From positions 186,001 through 250,000 of the forward strand of contig CM067077.1 of NCBI GenBank assembly GCA_033980235.1: 64,000 nucleotides of DNA. Reading direction: 5' to 3'. Position 1 is the stretch's first letter; each line of letters starts with the position of its first letter. Positions 43,801 through 56,519 of the stretch are shown one piece after another. The DNA is from Diadema setosum (lineage: Eukaryota; Echinodermata; Echinoidea; Diadematoida; Diadematidae). The notes beneath the pieces were generated by a model that made no database searches, had not been told where the DNA came from, and saw only the letters and a program-made list of their open reading frames with translations. Position numbers and translations under genes: made by a program.

Positions 43801-44480
43801 TTTTTTTCAATTTGGTTTACACTATTTCGCAGGTGCTAAATCCAAAACGGGATGATGCAACTTTTGCATCCTTAAATGTTTGAGATTTTCAAGATGGCCG
43901 CAAAAAATGAAATTCCCATTCATTTCCCTTACAAACGGTGACGATTGAAAAGATTTGGTGGTGTTTCCCTGTTTCGAGTGTGCTGGCTCCGGATGTTGGT
44001 GTCCAACTCTTGACCACCGACTATTATTTGAGATATTCGAAATGGCCGCCATAAAATATAAAGTTTAATACAAGTTTTTCCTTGTGAATAATGAAAAAAA
44101 AAAAACCTAAATGAATTGAGGGTTTACCCTACTTCGCGGGTGCTGAATCTGAATCTTGTCGACGCAACGCTTCCATCCTTGAGAGTTTTGAGATATTCAA
44201 GATGGTCGCCAAGAATAGCCACCGAAGATCTTCTATACGTCAAAACTCTCGAGAATGCAAGAGGTGCATCCACCGAATTCGGATTTAGCACACTCGAAAT
44301 AGGGTAAACCTAATCAATTTGTTTTCAATTTATATACCATTTATAAGGACAAACTTATCGTGGAATTTTATATTTTGGTGGCCATTCTGAATATCTCAAA
44401 ACTATCTGGGGGAGGAGTTGCTTCTACCAGGTTAAGATTCAGCACTCCCAAATAGGGATAAACCTTTAATTACGTTCAAT
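43801..44480. repeat. Degenerate tandem repeat array, left part
   Basis: Units of roughly 130-170 bp share a block like GAGATATTCAAGATGGCCGC and a block like TTTGCATCCTTGAGAGTTTT followed by an AATAGGGTAAACCT segment. It continues at 46260-46610 after an intervening LINE. Frames such as those around 43695 and 44116 run through the repeats and are not genes. Confidence 0.65.
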
Positions 44481-44484
44481 TTGT

Positions 44485-46250
44485 TATGATTATGATGAGG
44501 ATGATGATGGTTTCTTGTATAGCGTCGATATCCACCTTTGAAGAGCGCCATGGCGCTTGATCTAGAATGTCTCAACTTCAATAACCGTTCAGGCAATGGG
44601 CCTATGATGTTGGGATATTTTATTTCCATTATTCCGATTCACAGATTACGTACTATTGTTGGGAAGGTGTAGCTGGGAAGAGGACAATTTTTAAGTAAGC
44701 CATGAAGTATGTCAAGAACCCGCACTCCTGATCCATCGAGAGGGGGCATTCCAAAGCTGGAGCTCAGATAATGTAGAATGCTCTATTTCCCAAAGCTATG
44801 CGGCTGATAAATTCCCTCAATTGAACTTGGTTTGCTGTCCTCCGGCTACCATGGCTGATGGCTCTCTAGGAGCTCCGAGATGGAGGATGGAGATTTGCCA
44901 TCAAGGGCTCTAAACATTAAAAAAAACAAAAAAAAAAACTCGCAAGTATGAAAGCAATCCTCTTGTTGACATGAAGCCGATGAGAAACTCGCAGAATGAA
45001 GCTAAATGAGAACCGCCTTCCTTTGTCGAGTAACCATCCGTGAAGCCATAGTTTGGAGTCTGTCAAGTCTGTGCAGTTGAGGTCGTCTCAAACCAATCAG
45101 AATTGAGTTGCACATCACGTCTATAGTCCACTTGTCATGAAGGCATGAATAGTTAAACAATATGATTATATTTGCATGCTTGCGGATGGTTTGTGGAAGC
45201 TTGCGAAGTTTCCGTATGGAGATAAAAGCTGCTTTAGACACAGATGTTTTGTGCTACTCTGTTGTGAGTGAAGAATCAGAGTTCACTCGAAGATTTCTCA
45301 TTTGATCAGAATATGGTCTATCATTGTGGCAGTACTAAGTTTCCAAGTTACCAGGATGATCTATCTTCACTTTAGCTCTTTGCTGACGTGATCCAATAAC
45401 AAGTAACTGTGTTTCGTTCTCACTCAGATTTAAGTAGTTTTTTTGAGAGCCATCTGTGAAGATTAGTCACGAAGGATTGGATACGTTGTAGAGCTGAATC
45501 CACAGCAGAAGGAGCAACAGAGCAATAGATCTATCGATGCCATCTGCATAACAATGATATTGGAGACCGTGACTTCTGATAATAATTTATATGGATGCTT
45601 TGCACATGCAGAATAACTGTGGACTTAAGACAAGCGCTTGAGGCACACTGTGACGAAGAAAAAGAAAATGATTTCGATCTAGCATGTCTAGTGTCATTGA
45701 CAGAATATAGCTGAGCCAAGACGACAAGTATGTACAAAACCATTTGATGAGGGCCACCCCAGTTATTCTATACCTGAGTGCTAAGGCGTTGAATGTCATG
45801 ATCGACTAGCTGTGTCAAAAGCAGCAGAGAGATCCAGGAGTACCAGGAGTTATAATTATTCACTTTGATTTATATCTCAAAGAAGATCATTCTGCATCCT
45901 CAGTAATTTTGACTCGACACTGTGATGAGGTCGATGAACTGACTGACAGGCATAGTGGAAGGAATTCTCTGTGAGATACACAATTCACGTTCAAGAGTCT
46001 TGCTTAGGAAGGCTAAGTTGGAGATAGGGCAGTGATTGCTCACATTCTTAGGATCAAGATGAACCTTCTTTAAGACTTGATGTAGCCTATTTGAGCAACT
46101 TTTCATACCTCAGGAACATCTCCCAACTGCAGAAAGGCGTAGATGATGGTTGTCATGACATGATTCATAGCAAAGCAGAGCACTTTGAGAACAGTAGGCG
46201 GAATTTGGTCAAGAACACATTTTGCTGGTGATGACACAGATTCGGAGCAT
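44485..46250 (-). pseudogene. Decayed L2-type LINE inserted in the tandem array
   Basis: Minus-strand remnants in the correct order: PISNLAFLSKTLERE (about 46050, the conserved PISNLPFLSK region), ITGVALIKWFCTYLS (about 45750, the fingers-palm GITGxALxWFxSYL region), and LHRLDRLQTMASRMV (about 45060, the C-terminal QxxQNxAARLV-type region). Frames are broken repeatedly by stops and indels. The 3' end shows GGCGCT, then a CTATACAAGAAACC segment and CATCAT repeats near 44485-44525, as expected for L2-type tails. Confidence 0.7.
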
Positions 46251-46254
46251 GTAC

Positions 46255-46615
46255 ATTCCATCGAAATAGGATAAAGTTACTATCAAATCCTTTACATTTT
46301 GACCATATTAATGAAATATGTTGCTATTTCTATTTTTTGCGGCCATCTTAAATATCTCAAAATCCTCAAGGACACAAAACTTGCATCATTCAGATGTGGA
46401 TTAGGAACCTCGTAATAAGATAAATTCCTCATTTCCGTATCCACTTTTCACCATTCATATGGAAATATACAGAAATTTCATATTTTAGCAGCCATATTGG
46501 TCATGTTGGTTGCTATCTTGAAATACCTCAAATCCCTCAAGGAAGCAAGAGTTGCATCATTCAGATTGGGGTGGAAGACCTTTCGAAATAACATAAAACC
46601 CTCAAAACAGGGGGA
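46255..46615. repeat. Degenerate tandem repeat array, right part
   Basis: Two or more units with GCGGCCATCTTAAATATCTC and TCAAGG...TTGCATCATTCAGAT blocks match the 43.8-44.5 kb array. The L2-type LINE separates the halves. Confidence 0.6.
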
Positions 46616-47017
46616 AGGAAAAACCAGGTATAGGTTCAAAATCTGATATTCGCACCCATAAAATGTATTATGAATATAATATCTAAGCTACGTACATTAA
46701 CACTAGTACGTTTTCATTGCCTCTTCACCGCAATATCTCAAGGGAAATTGTGTTTCTGCTCAAATATTTCATCCGCGATTGATGTGCTACGTCAGTCTAA
46801 AAAACACTTAGGATGTATGTTGAATCCTCTCTTGCTTTTTTTTTTTTTTTTTTGGTTGTTCAAGAGAAGGAAGAAATGATTGCATGGCTTGCAAGAAGCA
46901 TTGTTCTCCAATTAATTCTCTAAGAAATATATTCTAATGATTCATTAATTGAACCATGGAGCTAGCTCCATGATTGAACATTGTCTGTTGTTTTTGTGTT
47001 CTGTCTTTGCTGAACAG
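46616..47017 (+). other. Upstream intron of the SLC7A gene ending in a splice acceptor
   Basis: A pyrimidine-rich run followed by CTGAACAG|G marks an acceptor with AG at 47016-47017. The ATG at 46974 therefore lies in the intron and is not the start codon. A T tract at 46837-46853 precedes it. The donor is not proven; the candidate at 39569 is discussed separately. Confidence 0.6.
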
Positions 47018-47102
47018 GTACGTGAAAAAAAGGCACGTCAGGTCCACCTCTTCCCTTCTACCAGGAAACTACGTGCAGATCAGCTTGGAAAGTCAGAGGA
47101 AA

Positions 47103-50100
47103 ATGTCACGGACTGCTAACGAGGAGCCCGCCCCGACAGGATGCCTTCGGCACTGGTTTGCGATCAATCGAAGAAAGCAATACGACACAGGCGAAACCAG
47201 CTACAGGACGCAATTACGCCGCTTTCTTACCACTTTTGACCTCACTTTCCTTGCAATTGGATGCATGTTTGGTGCTGGACTGTACATATTGACTGGGGTT
47301 GTGGCGGCTAATTATTCAGGCCCCGCAGTCTTCTTATCGTATCTCATTGCGGGTTCAATCTCCATTCTCGCGTGTCTATGCTACGCTGAATTCTCGTGTC
47401 GTTTACCAAGGACAGGGTCTGCCTACTTGTTTACCTACGTCACAATTGGCGAGCTTTGGGCATTCCTAATTGGCTGGAACCTTGTATTAGAGTATGTTGC
47501 ATCGGCCGCATCAGTTGGACGATCTTTCAGTGGATACATTGATGCCCTTACCAATGGATTCTACACGAACTTCACGATCGAATATATCTTAGGCGGTAAA
47601 CCCTGGAATGTCCCATTTTTTGCTGAGTATCCTGACTTTCTTGGAGCCCTGTTTTGCTTTGGCGTGCTTTTGTTTGTCCTTTTCGGTGTTAGTACATCGT
47701 CAGTTACTAATAATATCGTCCTTGCGTTCAATCTAATCGTAGTTCTGATAATCATCGGTCTTGGTGCAAAATATGTCAATTTGGAAAACTGGAATTTAGA
47801 AGGAGGGTTTACACCGCATGGAGTTAATGGCTTGATAACGGGCTCTGCTATCTGTTTTTATTCTTTTGTAGGATTTGATGTCATAGCAATATCAAGCGAA
47901 GAGGCGTTGAATCCCAACCGTAGCATTCCAGTCGCCATGATTCTTTCCATCGTCATTGTAACAGTCCTTTATATGTTGCCTTCAGCTATACTGACGCTCA
48001 TGGTACCTTACTATGAAATAAATTCCTCATCGGCCTTCGCTCAGGCGTTCAGTATAAACGGAGTGATCTGGGCAAAGTGGGTTGTTGGAGTGGGAGCCAT
48101 TAGCTCCACATTCACCGCGCTTCTCACATCACTCTTCTGTCTTCCTCGGCTAGTCTATGCAATGGCTCAAGACGGTCTCCTCTTCAAATTTCTAGCAAGG
48201 GTGGACCAGCGGACCCAGGTCCCTGTCATTGCTGGCATTGTCTTTGGTATGCTGTCGTGTCTCCTCACCATTTTCCTAACACTAACCGATCTCGTCGATT
48301 TCATGTCTATCGGAGTTCTTTGCGCATACGGCATTGCCGCAGGAGCAATAATCATCATTCGATACAGACCTGAAGGCTATGGGATAAATATCCAGTTTTC
48401 CACTGCGGAACAATCGCCTGAAAACTCAGAGGTAAAACCAGAACTCTCCGGAGATACCGAAAATAGTCTTGTTATCAACGCCGACTCCGATGCTCTGGTT
48501 CCTACTCCGATTGGAGGTAGTCTTGACCCGCACTTCAGGGAGTGGCCAGTTCTTTGGCGGCTCGGACAGTTTCGGCCGGGACAGGTGGTGAAGGTAGCCA
48601 TGCTAGTTTGTGTCTTGTCAGGGATCAGCTCGCTAGCCACGATCTTCTATGGCATACATCTCGTCTGGGCGAAAAACGCGTGGGTTATAGGTTACATCGT
48701 TCTGAGTGCTGTGGTCAGTTTATTGTCCTTTTTGCTGATACCGCTTCACAGACAGAATGATCCTGGAGATAAGTTCAAGGTAAGCACGCTTTTCAATGTA
48801 TCAGTATCTTTGTTTATAGGCCCTCTTTCTCTTTGTCTCTCCTCACAATGCTGTTGATTTCTACTATTATGTTTGTATCATTTCATATTAAAATTTGATT
48901 TTACTTTTCCTTCCGTTTTAGTTGAAAATGCTTAATTCAAACGCATACTTCGTTTGTGTATTACGTCTATTAGTATGTAATTGTTTTCAGAAGTGATTGG
49001 CCGTGACTTTGCGATTATTCAATCACAAATAATTCAAAGAAAAAGTGAGAGGTCGATGTTTTGTTTTGCAGGTTGTGATCTTTTCTCTATATCTATTCTC
49101 GCACCCTCATATGTGTCTACCATTATGTAAAAAATATGGATGGCAAGAAGTATTTCCATCATAAAGTCATATCTCTCTTGCAAAGTGGCTGGTCGTTATG
49201 CCACGAGACGTGAATGAATTGTCTTACTATCTGTGAGGCGGATCCAGTTTATCAAACACATCATATAGATTATGTATTATGTATTGTATGTGTGTTCACA
49301 TACATACATACATACACATATTTTGACGGCATCAAAGGTGGTTCAAAGGGAATAGGAATATCGAACTGTGACTCCTTTTCGTGTCCCTCATTGGACCAAC
49401 AATATAGGCAGTATATAACATCTCCCATTTATCCATCACGGGTAAATGCTCGCAAACCAGTCAGAGTTGAATAAGTGACTCGGGTGAATCACGAAACCGT
49501 CCTTTCTGTGATATTCGCAAGTAGACGTAATTACAGTCAAATGGATTCAGCTTCGTGTTATAGTGTACTACCTGGATGAATCAAAATCTATATATCAATA
49601 TGATTATGACGAATTGTTTGCTGAATTGATGGATCGATTACCTTGAACAGTCTTACTTCTCACACTCATGTTGCCAATGTCACTTCTTTCTAGGTTCCCT
49701 TCGTGCCAGCTGTACCAATTGTTAGCATGCTCTTGAATGGAACTCTAGCCCTGAAGCTGAGCTACATCACCTGGATTCGCTTTGTCGTTTGGATAACCAT
49801 AGGTAATTTGAAAACCTAAACGTCAAACAATTCAAAATTTAATATATTGCGCTGTGCTCTCTTGTATAAAAGGCGTACATTTCGCTTCCCTCCAATTCGA
49901 AAAGATGTCTCTTTGCTGGTATGTGTCTGATTGCTTCGGGAGTTCATGATTTGTTTGTTTGTTTGTTTGTTTGTTTTTGTTTTTGTTTGAGGCTGGTGTT
50001 ATTTGTCTTGAATTTTCATTATCTCGATTGTCATATTATGTGTACATGGAAGTATTCTTGTTACGTCAAAATCATTATGTATTTCTGTGTATGTCTGCAT

Positions 50101-50930
50101 AATTCGACCTTTAGTATAGCCGATCAGATTTCAAGTAAGAATTTTCCAATGTTATTATCCGATTCAGAAATAGAAACATTAAACTGACCATAGACATAAT
50201 CATAATGTAACAATCATTAGTTATTACTTTATGATATTGTTGTTACATTTACATTCATAGATGCTATAACATCCTCTATTACTGTGGCCTCTCATGAGCT
50301 TGTTACAGCTGACTGTACACTCTACGGCCACCTTTCATGACCACACACATAACAAACTGATAAGCTGCTTTCCGTCAGACCATATTTAATTCAACTGGAG
50401 TCCCTTCAATTCAAGTTAAAAACACATACATCAAATCCCATACAATCAAGAACAACAAAGTATGGAAAAGATATTGATAGATTGTAATTAAGAGTGATAC
50501 TTCAATAGACATTCATATAAATGAAGTCTTAATCTATTTACAAAATTGGAAAATGTGACATTAATTAGAGTCAATTATTTGTATCTTGGCCATAGTTCTC
50601 AAAGATGCATTCAATGTTCAACATTTAATTTTAGTACGGTATTAAATGAAGTGATAGGATTTATCAAGCAGTCTAAGATTGAACTTAGGTTGAGGTGTGT
50701 TAGTTATTAAAAAAAAAAACAATAATTGTAGATTTGCACTCGCTTTCTTCCGTCTATTTTGTTCAGGCTTGGTGATTTACGCCCTGTATGGGTATAATCA
50801 CAGCAAGGAAGGACTGCGAACCAACCAGCTAGAGGAAACGGAATTAATCCAGCAAAATAGTCCGTCATCAACCGACCAGACGTACGGTAGTACCGGTCAA
50901 GGTACGGACGACATCTACTCACCCAATTAA
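47103..50930 (+). CDS. SLC7A-like: Cationic amino acid transporter, SLC7A/CAT subfamily (three coding exons)
   Basis: Predicted plasma-membrane amino acid permease of the APC superfamily, likely moving cationic amino acids by facilitated transport. Coding exons: 47103-48779 (559 codons, phase 0), 49694-49802 (36 codons plus one base), 50767-50930; total 649 residues, a usual CAT length of about 620-680. Evidence: TFDLTFLAIG and the glycine-rich GCMFGAGLYILTG at 53-65 in the first membrane helix; LCYAEFSCRLPRTGSAY near 92-108, with the glutamate (E96) conserved in CAT proteins; GELWAFLIGWNL near 116; CFYSFVGFDVIA near 251; LPRLVYAMAQDGLLFKF near 347; LVDFMSIG near 397. Exons 2 and 3 encode the CAT C-terminal domain (VPFVPAVPIVSMLLNG, then WIRFVVWITIGLVIYALYGYNHS). 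A variable hydrophilic loop lies at about 428-485. The start at 47103 has AAA upstream and precedes all conserved sequence. SLC7A1-3 versus SLC7A4/14 type is undecided. Confidence 0.93.
48780..49693 (+). other. SLC7A intron (914 bp)
   Basis: Donor AAG|GTAAGC at 48779/48780, acceptor TTTCTAG|GTT at 49693/49694. Phase 0. The exon frames on both sides join into conserved CAT sequence. Confidence 0.9.
49803..50766 (+). other. SLC7A intron (964 bp)
   Basis: Donor ATAG|GTAATT at 49802/49803, acceptor TTGTTCAG|GCTTGG at 50766/50767. Phase 1; the split codon is glycine. Contains a GTTT microsatellite near 49955-49990. Confidence 0.9.
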
Positions 50931-52640
50931 ACGCTCTCAATTTTAATTGCGTACGTTTTTATTTCCTCTTGTCCTTACATTGGTTTCCAATCTTGAGCAG
51001 GTATGTAGAATTGAATGAATTGATTATTGGCATTTGAAGTACTTACAATCTGAAATAGTTATATAGTAATAAGGATATATGTGTGTATGTGTGTTTCTAG
51101 AAATACGTATTTGTTCACAACCTTATTTTTTCAGATAAATCTCGTTTTGTCACAATTTCATTCTAAAGTGTGTGCAGCCGACGTTTTTCCCAACCATCTC
51201 GATATGGGATATCTTAAACTATCGAATATTGTTGGCTGACTTCAGACTCGATATTCTATCTGATAGATGTTAATGTGACGTGCTTCGCATTGAAATGTTT
51301 TGTTACAGTCCATCCTGAATTAAACAGTGTGATCCTGATGGTATATTCTCATCTTAGACTGCAGTTTGTTTTTAGCACAAAATGTTAATATGATGGGGCT
51401 TTAAATATTCTCCGAATCATCATGTATATTAACATCTATTTGAAATATCGTCTTTAAGAACATTCATACTGTCGGCATCTCGGTAGAATCCAAGAAATTG
51501 CGGGGAACATCACTTAAACATAATCAGTACCACAGACAACAGGCCCAATAGTATACTTTCTATCAAGTGATCACATTTTGCTTTTAATTCTTGTTATGGT
51601 TTCTTCATGGCTTGATGCAATGACCCTTATTTTCTTTTCTTTTCTGATATCAAAATAATATGAATTAGAAAATGATATAGTAATTAGTCGAAGATATGTT
51701 ACAGTTATGTCATGTACAAATTGTTTTGCCTTGAGTCTCTACAAATCGGTAATGGTATTAACTGGCTGTTGTTTATGGGCGTTAAACAATGACTTTAAAT
51801 GTATGAGGCGTTAGTAAGCATGGTGAGGGTTGAGGGTTGAGGCGCTAAAGAAGGACAAAGGAACGTCCTAATAATGACATTATTTTCTAGGAACGATGAC
51901 TTTGCTTTGGACATTATGGTGCAATTATCCCACGTAACGTGGGAAATTATATGGTTGCTTCCATTTCCGTGTGTGGTTTGGTAAAGAAGTGCTTTAATTT
52001 TGTGTGCTGTGTGTGATGTTAGTGTGTACATCATAAATTGTTTTTGCCAATCCTGTGACTATACTTGGAGCCTTTTTCTTATTACTTCAAGGAATGCGTC
52101 GTTTTATGACGTTAATGGAAAGGTGGAAACTTGTGAGCACTGAGATTTGTTCTTATTGGGCGCAATTCCTTCGGTATTATACTTTACGCTTGCCATGGCT
52201 ACAACATCGGGGCCATGTTGCGGCAATCTATATCTACATTAGTTTTTTTTTTTCGTTTACTTCATGTTTACTCATTTGCACCTTTGTAACTCAAACAAAT
52301 ATAAGATTTCCTGGTAAATCTTAAACTCTTGCCAATCAACTTAGTGTGAAATGGATGTTTAAAGATAATAATACCACGTGCATCGCGTCGATAGATCTTT
52401 CAAGTTCACATCAACAGTGAGCAACTTCATCCTACAGCACGTAATTTCGTTTTGGAGCAATAAGATTATAGGTGTTAAAAGGTATGTTCATGTACGGTGG
52501 AATTTTTCCAATAAACTTTACGAAATTCAAAAAAAAACACGGAAAAAGTCGATTTTCTGCTTTATTCATCCAAAATTGGAATCGCTGTCAACTGGTTGTG
52601 TACGATGTATCTGATACAATAATGTATACATTTTGACCTT
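50931..52640. other. Probable 3' UTR then intergenic DNA
   Basis: No canonical AATAAA was identified close to the stop codon, so the transcript end is unknown. No further gene recognised; frames near 52055-52324 lack recognisable motifs. Confidence 0.4.
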
Positions 52641-52648
52641 TACATGCG

Positions 52649-52686
52649 TGCACACACACACACACACACATGTATATATATATATA
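52649..52686. repeat. CA then TA microsatellite
   Basis: CA units at about 52649-52668 and TA units at about 52671-52686. Confidence 0.85.
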
Positions 52687-52694
52687 GAAGAAAT

Positions 52695-52833
52695 GTCTTT
52701 GCACTGACGAAGGTCTGAGGCAGACCGAAAATTTTGTAATAAAATTTGTTTGTAATCGTTGGATCCATGGCGTACTTGAGACTCTTTCTTCTAATAATTA
52801 CAACATTCGAAGTCCAACACGTGGAAAATTCCA

Positions 52834-52836
<3 letters not shown>
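52695..52836 (+). other. Conserved-looking hairpin segment, possible Penelope-like element end
   Basis: CTGACGA (52704-52710), a GGTCT/AGACC hairpin, GAAA (52727-52730), then AATTTT-GTAAT-AAAATT. The order resembles a hammerhead ribozyme core, and such hairpins are known from Penelope-like retroelement ends. The flanking stem I needed for a ribozyme is not evident. No reverse transcriptase is nearby. Confidence 0.3.

Positions 52837-52869
<33 letters not shown>
52837..52869. repeat. TA microsatellite
   Basis: About sixteen TA units. Confidence 0.9.
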
Positions 52870-52871
<2 letters not shown>

Positions 52872-54640
52872 TTCATTATTTTTGTTCCATTTTTTTATTA
52901 TATTCATTACTCCCTTCATTAAAGCACGTAATATCATCTACAATAAAAGCATGAAAAGGCCCTTTGCCTGTTTGCGGGAACACAATCGAAAGCATGTAGT
53001 TATCCAGGGAAAAAATAGGCAGATATTCAAACTACTTTCAAGGAGATCAAAGACACATTAGTATCCAAGTAGTTTTTTGTTGTTTGCAATACGAAAATGA
53101 ACAAAATTTATGTATTTCAGAATTACAAGTACTTCAGGTCCCCCCCCCCATGACCCATCAAGTCTACGTCACTGCTATGCTCACTAAATTTCGACATCTA
53201 TTACCATGTACCACAGCGACAACACACACACACACACACACACTTATACTCATATGCATGCACACACACACCCTAACGGACACAACCACAAACAAAAAAC
53301 ATCAAGAGCTTAAACATATCGCAAAGGCATATAATTTCCATTTCAATCTATGCCTATCCCCTGAACAGTCGTAATCATGTGAAGTAAAACTACAACAATA
53401 AACAATAAAGCAAAGTGACCTATGCTTGATACAATGTACTAGTACCATTTTCTCCCTGATAATTTACTATTTCATTCAAGTTTTGTCAAACTACTACAGG
53501 CATACATAGAGACCCATAATGACATTATTACATTCTTGGGACTTTAAAAGACAAAAATTCTTTGTTTTCTATGATGAAAATAAATTCCCTTATTTCCTCA
53601 ACATTTCTGATGGCATCATCAGTTTCACCACGTTTGTTTATTCATTCCATCTTTTTTTATTTATTTATTATTTCTTTTTTTTTACTGTACAGTGTATAAA
53701 GATTGCCTACAATTTTTCAAATTTCCACCTAGTATGGAGTATGCACCAGATTTGTTCATACCTCTTAAACCTGTAAAACTATCCGGTTCTATACATGTAA
53801 GAATTTTGCTATAAAATGCAAACTCCTTTTGTGAAACCGTATTTCAAGTGTCATCATTTTAAAAACAAAAAGGCAAGAATATAGTATGCTTCTGTGTTTC
53901 ACACTCTGTGGCGTTTCTTGGTTCCTTTTTTTAGGCCAATGTATGAGAAATTCAGAAACAAAAGAAGCGCAATAACAGAACATGCCGTCTATAACGTCAT
54001 GACATTATTTGGATTTGAGTAGACCAATGCAAGGAAAGAAGTGGTTTTTGAACGAAGTCTAAACTTTTAAATCCAAGAATTCATAATCAGATAAAGTTTC
54101 TTGCGCAAATTAAAAAGTAATTTTGCAGTTCACAATATGTATTGGTTAACATAGATATTGCAACAAACTTGAAGCTTAGGCCGGAACGTTGTCCATGAAC
54201 TGGTCATATGGATCGTGGACTGCTTCCCCCCTGCCAATACACCTGTCGCCATCCGGTCACAGTCCGCTGATAGCTGGTTGTACCCATGAAGGCCATCGCT
54301 CCAGCTCACCTGCCTGTCAAACCGTGTGCTCCTCTTTATCACGCCATCTGCCTGAGCTCTGGCATCGTTCACTCACCGCAGCTTGACGATAGCTTCAGCT
54401 AGCCCTCATAGCGAGCATAATGGTTGACCTTCCTCGACAGCCAGGTGACAACTTAACCAGCCCAAGTTCCCTGGTAGTCCCCTAGTCTTCAGGTGTCTTG
54501 GTTCTAAGCTGGCAACGTGATTTTGATTTAGACCTATATATTTATAATGCCAACAGTAAATGAATAACAAATGAATTACTTTTTATGTAAATAGAATCAA
54601 CATTACGGGCATTTATTTCGGTGCTATATTTTAGGGATAT
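52870..54640. other. Non-coding spacer with a GC-richer patch
   Basis: No gene recognised. A CA run lies at about 53222-53243. The interval 54180-54500 is clearly more GC-rich than its surroundings and has opposing frames of 65 and 80 codons, but neither is recognisable. Confidence 0.4.
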
Positions 54641-54642
54641 TG

Positions 54643-54645
54643 AAT

Positions 54646-54688
<43 letters not shown>

Positions 54689-54691
54689 GTG

Positions 54692-54729
<38 letters not shown>

Positions 54730-54764
54730 GGGACTTGGTGTGTGTGTGTGTGTGTGTGTGTGTC
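54643..54764. repeat. GT microsatellite, interrupted
   Basis: About 55 GT units with a few C interruptions (near 54683, 54697 and 54729-54739). The frames of alternating Val/Cys or His/Thr across it are artefacts. Confidence 0.95.
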
Positions 54765-54964
54765 AGGGGTTGGTGGGGGTGAATCTGCATGTCAGTCGAA
54801 ACAGTAAGATGCAGGTGAGCATGGAAGTCTAGAGAGTGACAGAGAGGGTGAAAGAAAACTCGGATAAGGCTACATGTGAGTCATCAATATTTGACAATAT
54901 TGGACTGACAATTTTTTTTCCCATCACATTCGAATACCTTAAGCTGGCTTTTGTCACATCAGGC

Positions 54965-55800
54965 CTAAATCAAATTGAAGATCACATTTTGATGAATAGT
55001 AATAACTTTCATCAGAAGTAAAACATTTGGGGATGCAGTTATCAAATCGTCAGCATATGAAAAAGCATCACTAACCAGTTGGCCCATAAAACAGTAATAT
55101 CTTTTACTAAGAGAGCCTTTAATTGATACGGTCCTGAGCCCATCAATAAATAAGCAAAATATACATGGAGATAGAATCACATCTCCTTCATTGTCCTTTA
55201 ACTCCATTGGTAACAATGACAAAAAAAGAGAGTAAGACTTCCTCCATTAGAATCTATTTTTTTTTTAAATCTAAATCCATTAAAGCAGCTTGCAAACATT
55301 GGACAAGTACCTTTAGGTACCATGATTTCAAATAATTAAAAAAATTTCACAAAGCTTTGCTAACACAAATCCACAAACATTAATGTTATCATGAGCAAGA
55401 TAAGAAACTGTTCTTTAACCATACGTGTACACAGTCATAGTCGTACCATACCCCTCTTTAAACCCAACTGAGACATTTGTGCTTATTAAAGTGATCCATC
55501 TCTCGTTCCATAATAACTACTTCTAAATTTCTTCAATAGTACTTCTCAGAGTTATTGCAGGAGAAATATAAGGGTTTCCCATATTTGCTCTTTTTTTCAT
55601 CTGGAATTGGGATCATTGTGCTTCTTGGTATATTGTCAGGTGTATATCCGTGTCTAATCCTTGTGGCAACAACGTAGCAATGTATAATCCACTTACAGTA
55701 TCATTACCACAAATATAGTGATCCAGCATAACTCCAGTATAATAACATCCTTCTTTGTCTCATTTGGCTTGAAGCATTCCACCCTTAATCTGCTGCTATA
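54965..55800 (-). pseudogene. Decayed LINE reverse transcriptase
   Basis: Minus-strand order, with frame changes: a PRSTMIPIPDEKKSK-like segment (about 55620), VSVGFKEGYGTTMTV (about 55470, matching the QFGFKxGxST region), GDVILSPCIFCLFIDGL (about 55190, the GxVLSPxLFxxYIDxL region) and FSYADDLITASPN (about 55050, catalytic YADD). Many stops. Clade unresolved, and different from the CR1-like copies elsewhere in the window. Confidence 0.7.
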
Positions 55801-56519
55801 AACACATTATCACTTCGAGTACATGAATTACACCTACATTTTTATTTTTTTTTTTTGTGATGAACTTTCAATAAGATTTTGTCAAAGTAGTCATTTCCCC
55901 TTCCATCTCAAATACACTGCTTTACAACTTTTAACACTTTGTGCGAAAACATTTCATCAATACCATGAATACCCTCCTTCCCCCGTTTTTAATAACCATA
56001 TTTAGGACTGCCACAATTTTTAACCTCTTTCAACGGATTTATTGGGTTACCTGCAATAGCAGCAACAATTTTATCACTCTTTATGAATTCAGAATCCTTT
56101 GGTACTCGTCAGGATTTGTGATGATCAGCAGATTACTTTCGCGGAAGATAAGAGAGACATTTAAAAAACTGTTGGGATATGTTTGGGTTTTACAAAAAAA
56201 AAAAAAAAATTGCGAGCATCGCGCACGTCTTTCGTAGGACAATTTGTGTGCATAATCATGATGAAGTGTTCAATACATTTTCGAGAACAAAAAGCGATCC
56301 ACGATGCTGAAAACGTTTGCAAGATATTTCACATTTTTAATTTCCCGTTGAACTGAAACGACACCTGTGAGGATTTGACACCTCTTTCTAACCCCAGCGC
56401 TGGTTTGCTGATCTTTTCAAGACTAGAATACAAAATGTTGGTCATTTGTTGTTATCACAAGAAAACTGCGTTAGAGATGAGGGAGTAAAAGAGAGAAAGA
56501 TGTATAGAGTTTGTAGATA
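55801..56519. other. Non-coding spacer
   Basis: No gene recognised. A T tract is near 55845-55856 and an A tract near 56196-56209. Confidence 0.4.

Noticed and set aside
46974..47102. Upstream in-frame ATG extending the transporter by 43 residues
   Set aside because: A pyrimidine tract and AG acceptor at 47016-47017 lie between it and the conserved protein, so this ATG is intronic. The conserved sequence begins after 47103.
54542..54832. Frames across the GT microsatellite
   Set aside because: Pure dinucleotide repeat translation.
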